Positions 47,949 through 59,015 of a stretch of DNA of 64,000 nt are shown piece after piece. Within the stretch, counting starts at the first letter, position 1. Every line of letters starts with the position of its first letter. The notes under the pieces were generated by a model, which did not search any database, was not told the origin of the DNA, and worked only from the letters and a program-made list of their open reading frames with translations. The DNA is from Ptiloglossa arizonensis (lineage: Eukaryota > Arthropoda > Insecta > Hymenoptera > Colletidae). The translations under genes were made by a program, and so were the position numbers. The stretch is taken from the NCBI RefSeq assembly GCF_051014685.1, contig NC_135058.1, positions 13,208,811 through 13,272,810 of the forward strand, given 5' to 3'.

Positions 47949-48001
47949 ACACGCGCACACGCGCACACGCGCACACGCGCACACGCGCACACGCGCACAC
48001 G
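47949..48001. repeat. (CACACGCG)n microsatellite
   Basis: Six and a half copies of an 8-bp unit, pure alternating purine-pyrimidine with CG steps. Also gives Ala/His/Thr/Arg and Cys/Val/Ala/Arg repeat peptides in the open frames, which are incidental. Confidence 0.95.
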
Positions 48002-48346
48002 TGGCAAGGAGCCACGGACACCGTAGAGCCGGACGGCCCGCGTAACCCCCATACCCCTTCGTCGCTCCACAATCTTGGTATCATTTATATTTCACTGCGG
48101 GCAATTATTTCGGGCCCCGGCCGTGCCCATCGGGTGTCCGATAAGTTCGAACCGCTCGCGGTGCTACCACGCGGCGATACCTCGCCTCGTCGCGGTGCAT
48201 CTCGTGCGCACCTGTACTTTGCCAGCTTTGGTAGCTGCTCGACGAGGACCTACGAGCCAGGGGACGAGAATTCGATGCTTCCGGGTGTCGAGACGCGAGT
48301 CTTCCACCCGTGAGCTTCTGCGCTCCGAGGGTCCGCAGACTAGTTC
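48002..48346. other. No gene seen
   Basis: Nothing recognised. Confidence 0.45.
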
Positions 48347-48660
48347 GAGAGCACCGAGATTCGTCGTTGGAACGAGTCTTCGAGTCCAAGATCACGAACG
48401 AGGACTCTTAGTGTAACGTTACCGAGGAGTGTATTGGCTACTGGTCCAGGAGTATCTAGCCCTTCGAGTTGCAAGGTAACTGGTTGTGAGGATCGAGACA
48501 CCTATCTGTAGGATTCAGAGGTTGTACAGAGCACCGAGATTCGTGGTTGGAACCTCTTCGAGTCGAAGATCACGAACGAGGATTCTCGGTGCAACGTTGG
48601 CGAGGAGTGCATTGGCTATTGGTCCAGGAGTATCTAGCCCTCCGAGTTGCAAGATAATTG
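48347..48660 (+). repeat. Tandem duplication, about 180 bp
   Basis: gagcaccgagattcgt(c/g)gttgg starts at 48349 and again at 48529. The match continues through aagatcacgaacgagga(c/t)tct, cgaggagtg(t/c)attggcta and ggtccaggagtatctagccc to gagttgcaag near 48476 and 48652. The shift is 180 at the start and 178 at the end. Identity by eye is high, so this is a younger event than most arrays here. The second copy abuts duplicated segment copy 2. Confidence 0.9.
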
Positions 48661-48719
48661 CAACTTCAGAGATTGTAAGAATATTCTTGAGCCGTTGTTG
48701 CTACTGGAGTCCAATACAA

Positions 48720-49450
48720 TTTCATCGTACAAGGGTCCCAATTTCCATCCGGGATTCCCATATTTAATCGCTAAGCGATCATATTGCAGAGGAGTGGAAT
48801 CTTCGTATCGGCGGAGAAAATATACAAAGTCGCAAATACAGAGGTTCCGTTGCAGAATAAAATTATAGAACAAAGATGTAGTAAACTCTGAAGGAGAAGG
48901 TTATAGAGTAATCTAAATTTAGGTAACTCCGGCGCTAAAAATATTAATAAGCCATCGGTCAATAACTTTCGGAAAGTTATCGAAAGAGTAAACGAAACGA
49001 TAATTGCGCGAAGAAAGCTCGTTACACGCGGAGGGTGAACGAACGAGAAAATTGTGCTCAATCGTAATACGTGTTCCCGATAATTATTATTACATAGAAC
49101 GTATCGGGATTACATTACGGAAGGTTTTTTTTGTTCCGTAGTTAATATCCTGTATCTGTGTCTACGCCAATGCGCACCGGATCGTCGCTCGTTATCGCTC
49201 TTTCCCGATCCCTCGATCAATAACGAAAACGCGTGTAATCGTTGGAACGACTAAACCAATTCCCCGATAACTTACCGTGTCCGCACCGTGGGTTACTCCT
49301 CGTGTTTCAAAATCTCGTAATCGCACTAGTCGAGCACGTTCTGCGAACGCCCATAGGCGTCCACCGCGTATAACCCTGTCGCGTTCGGTGATCGCGCCAA
49401 GAAGACTCGAACTTGGTCGAGTTGTATCCGAACGAAACTGGGTCAAGAGG
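48720..49450 (+). repeat. Diverged duplicated segment, copy 2
   Basis: Partner of the segment at 44130-44890, same orientation. Anchors: cccaatttccatccgggatt (48745), cgctaagcg (48770), ttgcagaggagtggaatctt (48784), tctgtgtctacgccaatg (49155), caataacgaaaacgcgtg (49217) and tggtcgagttg..ccgaacgaaac (49413). The offset drifts between about 4565 and 4577, showing small indels. It lacks the internal 163-bp repeat of copy 1. Confidence 0.7.
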
Positions 49451-50414
49451 TACCTCGAAACGCGTGCTCGGTCCTTAATCCGGATTTACATCCTGCGTCG
49501 CGGCGGTCACCGAATCTTCGACAAGATTTACAGGAACGCGATCGTCGTCCTCGAGTAATCTGGCGCGAGGCAACGGGGACCTGAATTTCGATACGCGGCG
49601 TCGACGCTGGTGCACTTGAAATTAATTGAAACGGGCACAGAGGGAAGAGCGGATCGTGGGTCTACTCGAACGCGTTCGCAAACATATTGCATAATCGGTA
49701 ATAACTCCGGGCCGGTCGGGCGGTTCGCCTTAGTATCGGGGCATTAATTATCACGCCGTGACGTTTCGCTCGATCTTCTAATAACGGGCGTCCAGGGGCG
49801 GACACGCGCATAAGCCGAGGCAATTCGGATCGTGGTGTTCGGGCTCGTTTCCACGGCCAGATTCCGCGTGTGAGCTCCGATGAGCGCGCGCTTCGTATCG
49901 AATGCACCGATAGACGCACACGTTCGCGAGCGCACTCGCGCACTCGCGCAATCGCGCGCACACCGTCTCGGCACACTCGTATAATTTATACGGGAGCGTG
50001 GACCGCGTATAGGCAATAGTTAAAGCCTGTTAATTTCCGGCAGTGAAGTTATATCCGGCGCTAAAGTCCGATGCAATTAAACGTTAGATGCTACCGCCGC
50101 GGTCCGGGGGTTAAAGCGGCATCCACTCGGCTATAACGAGGACACTTTGAATTTCAAGGCGGGCAAAGGGTGGTGGCGACGGTGACGAAGGGAGATGCAC
50201 GCGAAAGGGAGGATACACTCGTACGGTTCCTCGCTTTAGTAATTCTATATGGAGCCTCCTATATTCGATCGTCTCGAGGATTTTCTTCATTATAAGTTTC
50301 AGAGCGCCGCGGAGTAATGCCGTCGCGGATCCGCAAGACTTTCCAACGCGGAGAGACACGCCTATGCCCGTTCATTTTCGAGTGGTTTGCGCTTCAATTT
50401 CACTCGACGCTCGA
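49451..50414. other. No gene seen; short CG-rich repeats
   Basis: gcgcactc/gcgcaatc runs at 49929-49955 form a short 9-bp repeat. cgtataatttatacg (49978-49992) is a near-perfect palindrome with a one-base centre. Confidence 0.5.
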
Positions 50415-50464
50415 GGCTCGCGCTCGCGCTCGCGTTCGCCCGGCCGCCCGCGCGCGCGCACGCG
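50415..50464. repeat. CTCGCG repeat and (CG)n run
   Basis: Three to four gctcgc hexamers, then cccgcgcgcgcgcacgcgg, an alternating CG stretch. Confidence 0.85.
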
Positions 50465-50943
50465 GCATGCACGACTTACCAACATGTCTTTTAACGAATT
50501 GCCGGGACCGAGGGATCGGCAGTTAACCACTTTGAAGATGCGCGCCGAGCACGTGCAACCATCCTCGTATCCGGCAGACGCGGATTTCACTCGAGATACG
50601 CCGCACCGTGAGCAAGCTGGCTCGCGCAACACCGGCTCGGATTATCGGCCCGGGTCAACCGGGACCACCGAAGAATCGTGTACACGGAGATATTTTCAGG
50701 AAAAGTTCGGTTACACAGCGCTCGTGTGTCTTCGGTGTCTAGCGATCGGGAAGCGGAATTATTCCGTCGATAACGAGAACACGGGATACCTGGATGTTCT
50801 TGCCCCGCCGATTGACCCTCGAACTGCTCGGGTGAAGTCGATTTGACGCGGACCCGATCCCGAGCTAGATACAACCCACGCCGCGTTTAATTGGATACGA
50901 CTGCTCGAAACGATCCCTGGGTACCTATTGTTGAAATCGGCTG
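50465..50943. other. No gene seen
   Basis: Nothing recognised. Confidence 0.45.
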
Positions 50944-51285
50944 TCGAATTGCGAGTCGAGTTTCTCGTTAGCGAAAGAAAGTGCAGCTCGACGGGAAGCT
51001 CCAGCCAAAGGCGTAGCACAAAGGGAAGAAATTTTGTAAATACCTCGAACGGAGTACCGAGCTTCAAAAGATCTATCGAACGTTGCATCTATCTACATTA
51101 TAGGTGTACGATCCAGCTTTTTATAATATGTATAATTAGCTTTTGCTGGAGTCGATTGTCGAGTTGCTCGTTAATGCAAGAAAGTGCAACTCGACGGGAA
51201 GCTCGAGCCAAAGGCGTGGCACAAAGGGAAGTAATTTTCTAAACACCTCGAACGGAGCATTCTGAGCTTAGAAAGATCTGCGTGT
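50944..51285 (+). repeat. Tandem duplication, about 203 bp
   Basis: gaaagtgcagctcgacggga at about 50977 recurs as gaaagtgcaactcgacggga at about 51180. The match continues through agctc(c/g)agccaaaggcg, ggcacaaagggaag and acctcgaacggag to a gagctt..aaagatct tail. The shift is about 203. The first part of each copy (gtcgagt..ctcgtta) is also shared. Substitutions are few. Confidence 0.9.
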
Positions 51286-51974
51286 ATAATTCCGGTAGAA
51301 ATAGACGCGTACGAGTAATGCAATAAAATACTACCACCCCGAGTAGTGCAGTACCTTTATTTAAAAAACCCTTGTACCGAGAACTCGTCCCTCGTCGACT
51401 CGATTATTTTACACTCGATGTCCGACGAATTAGAAACGTTCCCGCGGACAATGGTTAAGAGCGATCGGATAAGATCTAAAAAAAAAACACTAACACGGTT
51501 CGTTTCGACTTCAACCTGCCAATCGAAAGATAATCAACCGGATCCAGGTGCAACTAACGTAGAATCGATTTCCTCGTCTCTTCGATATCGACCGTTAATT
51601 ACCGCTCCCGTTCCACGCTCAAGTTCCTATAAATCCCGCGGCAAAACGATCGTGAGCATCGAAGGTACAATTATCTCGCACTTTGAATCCGAGGAAGTTC
51701 CGTTCGCGAGCAAAATCCGAAAAGAAAGGCGCTCGTCAATTCTCGCCGATCAGAGTCGTATCACTGCACCACTTCGCGGCGCGAAGAAACGCCACCGGTG
51801 ACCCCGGACACTTGGTCGATATATCCCGCAATCTGTCTGACACTTGCTAACCGCACTCCCTAACTGTCGAGCCGAACAATGTCGCCGTATTATTACACCC
51901 AGCGGCGCGTCACCCTGTCTCTTTCTTTTCCCGCGTATTATCTCGCTCGCGCGGTATCGGTGGCGGAGGATACG
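51286..51974. other. No gene seen
   Basis: Nothing recognised. A run of eight A residues lies near 51480. Confidence 0.45.
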
Positions 51975-51996
51975 TATTATAATATATATTATAATA
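51975..51996. repeat. 22-bp perfect AT palindrome
   Basis: attataatatatattataat plus one base each side is its own reverse complement. Confidence 0.9.
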
Positions 51997-54144
51997 ATGT
52001 GGGCCACAATGGATTCGCGTCATATCCTGGCTCTGTCCCCAGCCCGGTCATCAATTAGATCAGCGCACCCCAGCCACCGTTGCAGATATCGCTCGCACCC
52101 ACCCACCTACCCACCGTGATCCATCTCCTTCCCCTCCCCTCCGTCTCGTGTCTCGTTCTCCTTCTCCCCCTCGCCGCGGCCGGTACTCCCCCCGTCCTTC
52201 TTCCTCGTTTCCGTTCAAGTGGCGTGCAATAGAGCTATTACAGCCGGACAAGCGAGAAACTCAATTTAAATTACGACTTCTTGCCGTTGTTACGACCGTT
52301 ATTATAACGTTAGCGTTTCACGGCGATTCCTTTGCTCACGTGCGTGCAGCTGCGCGCTGACCGGGGACTCGTCACGGTTACGGAGAGGATCCTCTCGTTC
52401 GGGATCCGTGATTTCTGGCAACGCGAGCGCGACGCATCGAACCGCTCGTCCTTCGGAGATTATCTACCTTGCCCTTGCGACTAGCCAACAGCGAACCACG
52501 AGGAACGACAGTACTTGGACGACGTTGCTCGAACTTTGCCCTAATCTCCGTTCTCCGTCAACAGGATAGGACTGTGTGTACAGAGCCACGTGCGAATAAG
52601 CCTTCAATCTGAATACTTACGTCTGTACGACGCAACGTAGTCGTGTAGTCGTTACGATGACTGATGTAACAATAAAAGAAGCTACCGGGATTTTCGGAGC
52701 CCTCCTTTGATAAAGAACGTCATCGACAGTTTCATCTCGGTGTACCAAGAGTAGCCCGAATTACTCCTCTTTGAGTATCGAAAATTGCGTTGGCGCCGCG
52801 TGGCCGAGCTCGCGATCCAAGGTGGATCGTTATCGAGATAGCCGCTGAGACGTTTCCGGTTCGTTCCTCGAGGACTGAGCTACGACCGAAAAATATCGAC
52901 TTTCACCGAGAAAACGATCCAACGATATCGCTTGCCAATATCGATCGACGCATCGTAAGCTCGGCCAATTAATTTACGAGCCAGTTTCGAAGACACCGGG
53001 GGACTCTCGGGACGTCTGCGTGGTCTGGACTCCGAACGAACGTCCCGGATCGTAAATTCGCTCGCTGGTAAATCGGTGTCGCGCGATTTTTATTTCTTCG
53101 CGGCACTTTTCGGGCGGATTCGGGCCCCGCGAGTCGCACGCCGCGCTCTCGACGCACAGGCTTCGACGTTTCGCGCGACGAATCGATATTTATTCGAGTA
53201 AACTTTCACCGCGATTAATTCTCATCCGGATAATTTATTCGCGAACCGTCGAACGAAATAAGCTAGACAAGAGCGTGTCTTGGTAAGAGGTACCTGCGCG
53301 AGAGACGATCTTCTGCGAATTTGAGCCGCGGAACGATAAAAATACGTAAACGATGAATCTCGGTCGACGAAACGGGATGGACCTTTCTACGTTGGTTCGT
53401 CCCCCCGTGATCGATATCTCGAGGTTTTTTCGGATACAGGGATCGTACGCGGTGGTGGTCCCTCGTCGGACAGGGGCACGAGTCGCCGGTACGATTCGCC
53501 TCGAAGGTGCGTAGAGATTCGTTTCGCGTGACGAGCCGGAGTGTCGTAACGGCGCATGCAAATTTATGATGATGCATCCGCGATAATGGCACGAATTACC
53601 CGGACGACGAGACCGTTCGGGGTATTCCGTGAAATTTAGCGCGCAATGTCGAGGTTAATTCGATGATCGCTCGAGGTGAGGAGAGAACGCGCGATGTTAA
53701 CAGTTAATTCGTCGATGAATAGAATTTCATCGAGGAAATCGTTCCACGCGATGCTTTCCGTCGATGCGGGAAGATTCGAGCCACTCTCTTCCCGATTCGA
53801 ACTCGGAAGTGCGCGTTCGTTTCCCTGTGCTCCCGATCGAGACACAATAACGCGTTTCCATCGAGCCGCGCGAAACAGCTGCCCTCCTCTTTGAAAAAGA
53901 AACGCAATTAGCGCGCGTTTAATGGCACTCCAACGGAAATAACTGATTACCTCTCGCGTCTACCGGATTGAATAAGCGTCTCGTTCGTTTTGCTCGTCCC
54001 CCTTTCCCTTTTCGAAGACGAGACAATGATGTCCGACCTCCGGGCGAGCGAACAAGCGAACGGACGGGTGGCCAAGGGGAGAGAAGAAGATCGAGAAGAC
54101 GAACGGAAAAAGGCTGACGCCGGTAAGACGCGCGCGGGAGCAAC
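51997..54144. other. No gene seen; C/T-rich 52,090-52,215
   Basis: cacccacccacctacccacc-type and ctccccctc words occur near 52096-52190. No gene recognised. Confidence 0.5.
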
Positions 54145-54320
54145 CTAGCAGAAGAAGACGATGAAGAAGATGACCAAGAAGAAGAAGACCACGAAGAAGA
54201 AGAAGCAACCGAGGAAAAGAAACAAGAAAATAGTTACGCGGAAGGGAAAGAGGGAAGATAAAGAAGAGGGACAAGAAGACGAAGAAGAAGAAGAAGAAGA
54301 AGAAGAAGAAGAAGAAGAAG
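54145..54320 (+). repeat. GAA-rich tract with pure (GAA)n
   Basis: A purine-dominated stretch of 175 bases. 54281-54320 is a pure run of about 13 gaa triplets. It yields Lys/Glu-rich and Ser/Phe-rich accidental peptides. Confidence 0.95.
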
Positions 54321-55151
54321 ACGCGCGAGGAGATTGACCCTCTGCCCCGTTCGTCGTACGCATGGAACACGCACGCGACCGGTTTGTTTCACCCCGTATG
54401 CGATGCTAAACGAAGTTTTACCCGCCGGCTGCTACGGCAAATCGTTTCGCCGCGTTCTCCGCTCTTCCAGTATACTTTGCGTCCACGAGATTGACAACGT
54501 TCGTTGCAACGTTGATTGCGCGCCCGAACCGGTATGAAGATGTGAGCTGCCCGTACGGGTGCACTCGAGAGGGTACAATGCGACCGCGAGATCGGTTTTC
54601 TCGTATTGTTCCGTCGTTGAATGGGCAGCGTGGTAGCGGAATCGATTATGGTGACTCGCGATCGACAACGCACCACCGATACGTAACAACCGAACCCAGT
54701 CCGTTATCCTTCCGATTTGCAACGTTCACGATCGGAACGATTCTATCGGCGAGAATCGATGATTATACGCGCCAGCGAACGGCTACGCAGCGCTGCGCTC
54801 GACGTGCTCTCTTTTCCAGCTTACGCGCGGCAATTGCGCGCTGAATACGCCACGAACTCGAAGCTCGACGTGAAACCTATCCGAAGTGATCGTAACTGAC
54901 GTTCTTTCGAATTCTCGGCCCTCGAGTACGAGGCTAGTCGTACATCGACGCAGTGTTTTCGATAACAGGGGGATACTTTCGTGCCAAGGGTGAAGCGCAC
55001 GAGTTTCCAACCGATGACCCTCGGGGAACGGTACTGCCATTGTTCACGATTTGACGTATCATCGTGGATGCTGGAAGTTTCATATTGGATAAATTCTTCT
55101 CGTACTCGCGTTACAATTTCAAGTTTAATCACCGACGATTGATAGTGCAAT
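54321..55151. other. No gene seen
   Basis: Nothing recognised. Confidence 0.5.
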
Positions 55152-55211
55152 TATCGTTCGGATGTTGCTTTAAAACATAAGTATCGTTCGGATGTTGCTT
55201 TAAAAAAATTA
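55152..55211 (+). repeat. Perfect 30-bp tandem duplication
   Basis: tatcgttcggatgttgcttt followed by aaaa starts at 55153 and at 55183, a shift of exactly 30 with no mismatch over the first 24 bases. Confidence 0.95.
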
Positions 55212-57139
55212 CAGTTACAATTTAGTTGCACCCAGTGCGTTCAATCGACAGTGTTTTTACGCTAACAGAAATGTATTCTTTGTATCGCTTTGATCAGGAG
55301 TATTGAAATAATTCTTTGAATACTATAGACTACAGACACGTATGTTGGAAAAAAGTGTCTCGTATCATTCAATTCGACGCAAAAGAATTACAATTACGAT
55401 CACTGATCGACAGAGTTCACGCCAACGGAACGTTCCGTGAACTGCCTCGGTCGAGAGTAATCAATGGCGAATTGAAACGTTCGACTCGATACGCGCAATT
55501 CCATTCGATTTTTCTTCCTCTTTGCGGCTCGAGTACCGTTTCTTGCAGCATACTCGCGTCCAGTTATCCGAAAGATTCGGTCCGAACCATTAACGTTCGC
55601 TAATCCGGTAGCCGAGCCGGTAGATCGCATCGACATCGGGTTTAGCAGCAGATACATTTCCGATCGATCGAGGAGATCTGTTCACGATAGTAAACACGGG
55701 TTAGGCGAGAGACGCTGGTCGCGCGCGTAACGATATAACGCGGCTAAGAATGCGGCGCGGGAGAGGAATGACATTTATTTTCACCGAGAAGACGAAGAGC
55801 GTACTTAACGTCGATCGATCAATCGTTCCCAGCGATGTTGCCGCGAATTGATCTTACTTTGGCCCGTAATCGATCAACGAACGAAAGATAACGGTGTCGT
55901 TGGACAAATACACGCCGAGGATAGTCAAAGCGCGAAGATGCTCGCGTTCGAACGTTCGTTTCGGCTCGTCTCGAGTACAATTAGAACCAGAGAGCGTCTA
56001 CCGCGCCGAGCGTCTAAAGAACGCGCGCTTCGAACGTTTCGAGCATTACGCGTCGTACTTTTCCGCTCGTGTTATTAATTACACCGCAACGGATAAATGC
56101 GCCTGCATTAATCCTCGTAACGATTATTACGTTTAATGGTAGCCATGTGTCGTTACCGTTTTTACGGCCGGCAGTTTCGCGACATTGCCTCGAGCTACTT
56201 AACCCGCCATCGCTAGGCACCAGCAAAGACCGTTTGCTCGTCGATTTTGAAATTAACAGCTCCGACGATAGTTGCTCTTTTCCAACGGACGTTAAATCGG
56301 ATTCCAATAATCATCTCTCGCTCGTTTCGATATCGTTCCCGTCGAATGACCGCTAGTAAAATGTTTATCTCGGTGTTAATTAGGAATTCGAAATCTCGCA
56401 TCGGGGACCGTTCGAGCGAGCGATCGATCGTCGTCGCGATAACATCCATTTTCTTACGGAAGAGTAACGCGTGAAATATTTACCTCGAAGTTGTAAAAAG
56501 TGATCGTAGGAGGAAAGAAAGGATAAGTACGTTTGATAGCATCAAGATGCTGGTGTTAAAATGGTCAAGTTCGACCGGTCGAACTTCACATCGTACGATA
56601 TCGTTTCACAATTTTTACGTGTACGAGAAAAGGTATTAAAAGACAAACTTCTCGCTCGGTTAAACCCGTGGCGAAAACTACCAGAAGTACGTTGTATAAA
56701 TTATTCTTTCTTCCCGTGCGCTTTACGGACCACAGGGACGAAGCTTCGACACCACGCGGGAAAACTAACCTATTTTCCACCACGCGTTCGACTGTATTAA
56801 CAACGAAGTAGCCCCGCAATATCACCGATATGTGTGTGCACTTTAAACGTACGATATCGAAAAGCACGAACACGTTGTGCAAACGCCTCGATGATTACAA
56901 CGCGAGGTGTCTTTGTATCGTTAACCGGAACCAAGATGGCGTCGGTGCGAAGGCGATGAATTTTTATCGGACTCTCCTATCTCCGATGGCACATCATTTT
57001 CACACCGACGAACATCGAACCAGCCCTTACGGAATTAATTAGCCGTAACGAGTAACGGTACACCGCGAAAACGAACAACTGCGCGTCGAATCGCGATTTC
57101 GTGCCGCACCAGTTACTCCTTTTACCGATGGAAAAATAA
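55212..57139. other. No gene seen
   Basis: Nothing recognised. Confidence 0.5.
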
Positions 57140-57440
57140 AAAGAAAAGAGATAAAAAGTACAGGGAAGTCCGGCGTTACACTGCCGCTTAAACTGCGAGG
57201 GACAACGGTCCCGTAGGGACGTTGGGTTAACATTCGAAGCGTGTCCCGTTCCCACGTGAACTCCGGGGAATTTTTCCGATTCACGATGAGTTGCGAACCT
57301 AAATGCCCGATAGCCCGAAATCCCAGATTGTACCGGCTGGAGGAGCAACCGCGTCACCCCGTATTGTGCACACATTGTCCCCCACCTCTGAATAAAAAAC
57401 ATTTTTAGACACCACTTAGGCGTTCCTCGATGGGGTGACA
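57140..57440 (-). other. Unidentified block of distinct composition
   Basis: About 300 bases with few tcg/cga words and a minus-strand open frame to 57456 (159 codons). The frame's central part has a more protein-like residue mix (Gly, Tyr, Phe, Cys, Pro) than other frames here. No domain is recognised. The block also contains short stems such as cggtcccgtagggacg (57207-57222). It could be a transposon remnant, a structured RNA or an exon fragment. Confidence 0.25.
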
Positions 57441-57764
57441 CGTAACCACGACTCATCCTTATCTACTCCACCTTTCTTCCGTTCTCACGGAACTCGCCAT
57501 TGTCTGGCCCGCTCTACGCTTTTACTCGGAACGTTATCCGCATCCTAACTACGCGCAAAGTGGAGGAAGAATACATCGAGGGATACTTCGGGCGCTCACG
57601 GATACTTCGTGCCCCCGATTCTTCGGACGGGGATGAATTTTTGCCGTGGAAGGGAATCGAGGAACGTCGGGGATCGTAAACGGTCTTCGTAGAGCAAACT
57701 ATCGCGGTCGTGGAAAATGCGAACGAGTGCGAGCAACTACTTTGAAGATCACAATGTCGCGAGA
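57441..57764. other. No gene seen
   Basis: Short duplicated word gatacttcg(g/t)gc near 57580 and 57601. Otherwise nothing. Confidence 0.45.
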
Positions 57765-58090
57765 GAAATATCTCTATAGATTACAGTGTCGCAAAGGGAA
57801 CACCTCTATCGATTACGGTGTCACGAGAGTAACACCTCTATGGATACAGGTGTCGCACGAGTAATGTCTCTCTAGATACAAGTGTCACAAGAGTAACATC
57901 TCTATAGATGCAGGTGTCACAGGAGTAATATCTCTACTGGTCCAAGTGTCGCAAGAACGAGACCTCTATAGATACAGGTGTCGCAAGAGTAATATCTCTA
58001 TAGATACAACTATCGCAAGAATGACACCTCTATAGATTACAAAGTCACAAGAGAAACGCCTCTGTAGATACGAGTGTCACAAGAGAACAG
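57765..58090 (+). repeat. 32-bp minisatellite, about ten copies
   Basis: Consensus unit gtgtcgcaagagtaatatct followed by ctatagatacag. Copies start near 57786, 57819, 57851, 57883, 57915, 57947, 57979 and on to 58077. Most are 32 bases with 4-8 differences. The tail of one unit with the head of the next reads acctctatagatacaggtgt, a loose inverted repeat with a CACCT-like and a CAGGTG word in several copies (e.g. 57833 and 57847). Confidence 0.9.
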
Positions 58091-58844
58091 TATCGCAAGA
58101 GGAATTCTTTGGAGTACATTGCCACGAGAACGACTCTATAGTTGGCACGTATTCGATTGTAAGAATTCGAGGTAAAATCTATCGGATATCCTTCGCGCCT
58201 TAGAAATGATACAATAAAGAATATTCAACTTTTCGAGCAGAGCTTCGAAACAAAAATAATCCATCGTTCGGAGTAATTTACATCACGGTGGAAAAGTGTA
58301 TTTTATCGAGCAATATTCTTGTACAAGATACAAGATCCCCGATTTTTATTCGTTCAATATTTTTCGCTATATTACCGTCAACGACGAAAGAATATTTTAC
58401 ACTGGCCGTATAATCGACTTCACGGCTACCAAAAACGACGAGCTTCGAAAAGGTGCGTAAATTAAGGCCTTAATCGGTCGCACACTCGAGCCACATACTT
58501 TTACGAGGGATTTCCAAAACGAAGAAACCCGACGGGGGAAAATATCGTTCCCCGCTCTCGAGTGATTTTTTCACGTGTAGTCGTCTGCTTATCGGTTCTG
58601 CCACAAAATACACTTTACCCTGTACTTAACAATAATGATCGTGTCCCGTTTGCCGATAAAGCGAGATTCAAATCCCGAGCAAGCTGAAACCTCTATACGC
58701 GTTTCGTATCTGCTGGCGTTTTAAAATGCTTTCTGCGACAACAGCGATTTCATTGAAAGCGCCATCGCGCCGAACGCGAACGAACAGGGACGTAATCGCG
58801 TTTTACTTTATCAAAGTTAACCGCAGGCCGCGCAGCGAATATAT
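58091..58844. other. No gene seen
   Basis: Decayed edges of the minisatellite to about 58150, then unique DNA. Confidence 0.45.
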
Positions 58845-59015
58845 CTAAAGGCGAAATTGCTGCGCTTAGCGCTAATTACCGACTTCCACTTAAAGTGATT
58901 AACGCAGGAATTATAAGACACGATGTGCTTTCTGTGCGTCTGATAGTGTCGATTTCCAATTAGCTGCAATAACGTATAGCTTTGCCGAGCGGTAATTGCT
59001 TCTTGAATAAATTGC
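58845..59015. promoter_or_regulatory. Candidate conserved non-coding element
   Basis: Contains gcgctaattacc, ccacttaaagtgattaacg, aggaattataag, ccaattagctgcaat, ggtaattgc and aataaattgc. cacttaaagtg is an 11-bp palindrome (one-base centre) built from two NK-2-type CACTTAA words. The island has low microsatellite content and dense homeodomain-type cores. Function is inferred from motif content only. Confidence 0.35.

Noticed and set aside
54145..54370. Lys/Glu-rich or poly-Ser open frames
   Set aside because: Produced by the GAA repeat; no protein evidence.
57765..58090. CRISPR array (regular repeats of about 32 bp)
   Set aside because: Units are contiguous with no unique spacers, copies are diverged, and the surrounding DNA is eukaryotic in character. 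It is a minisatellite.
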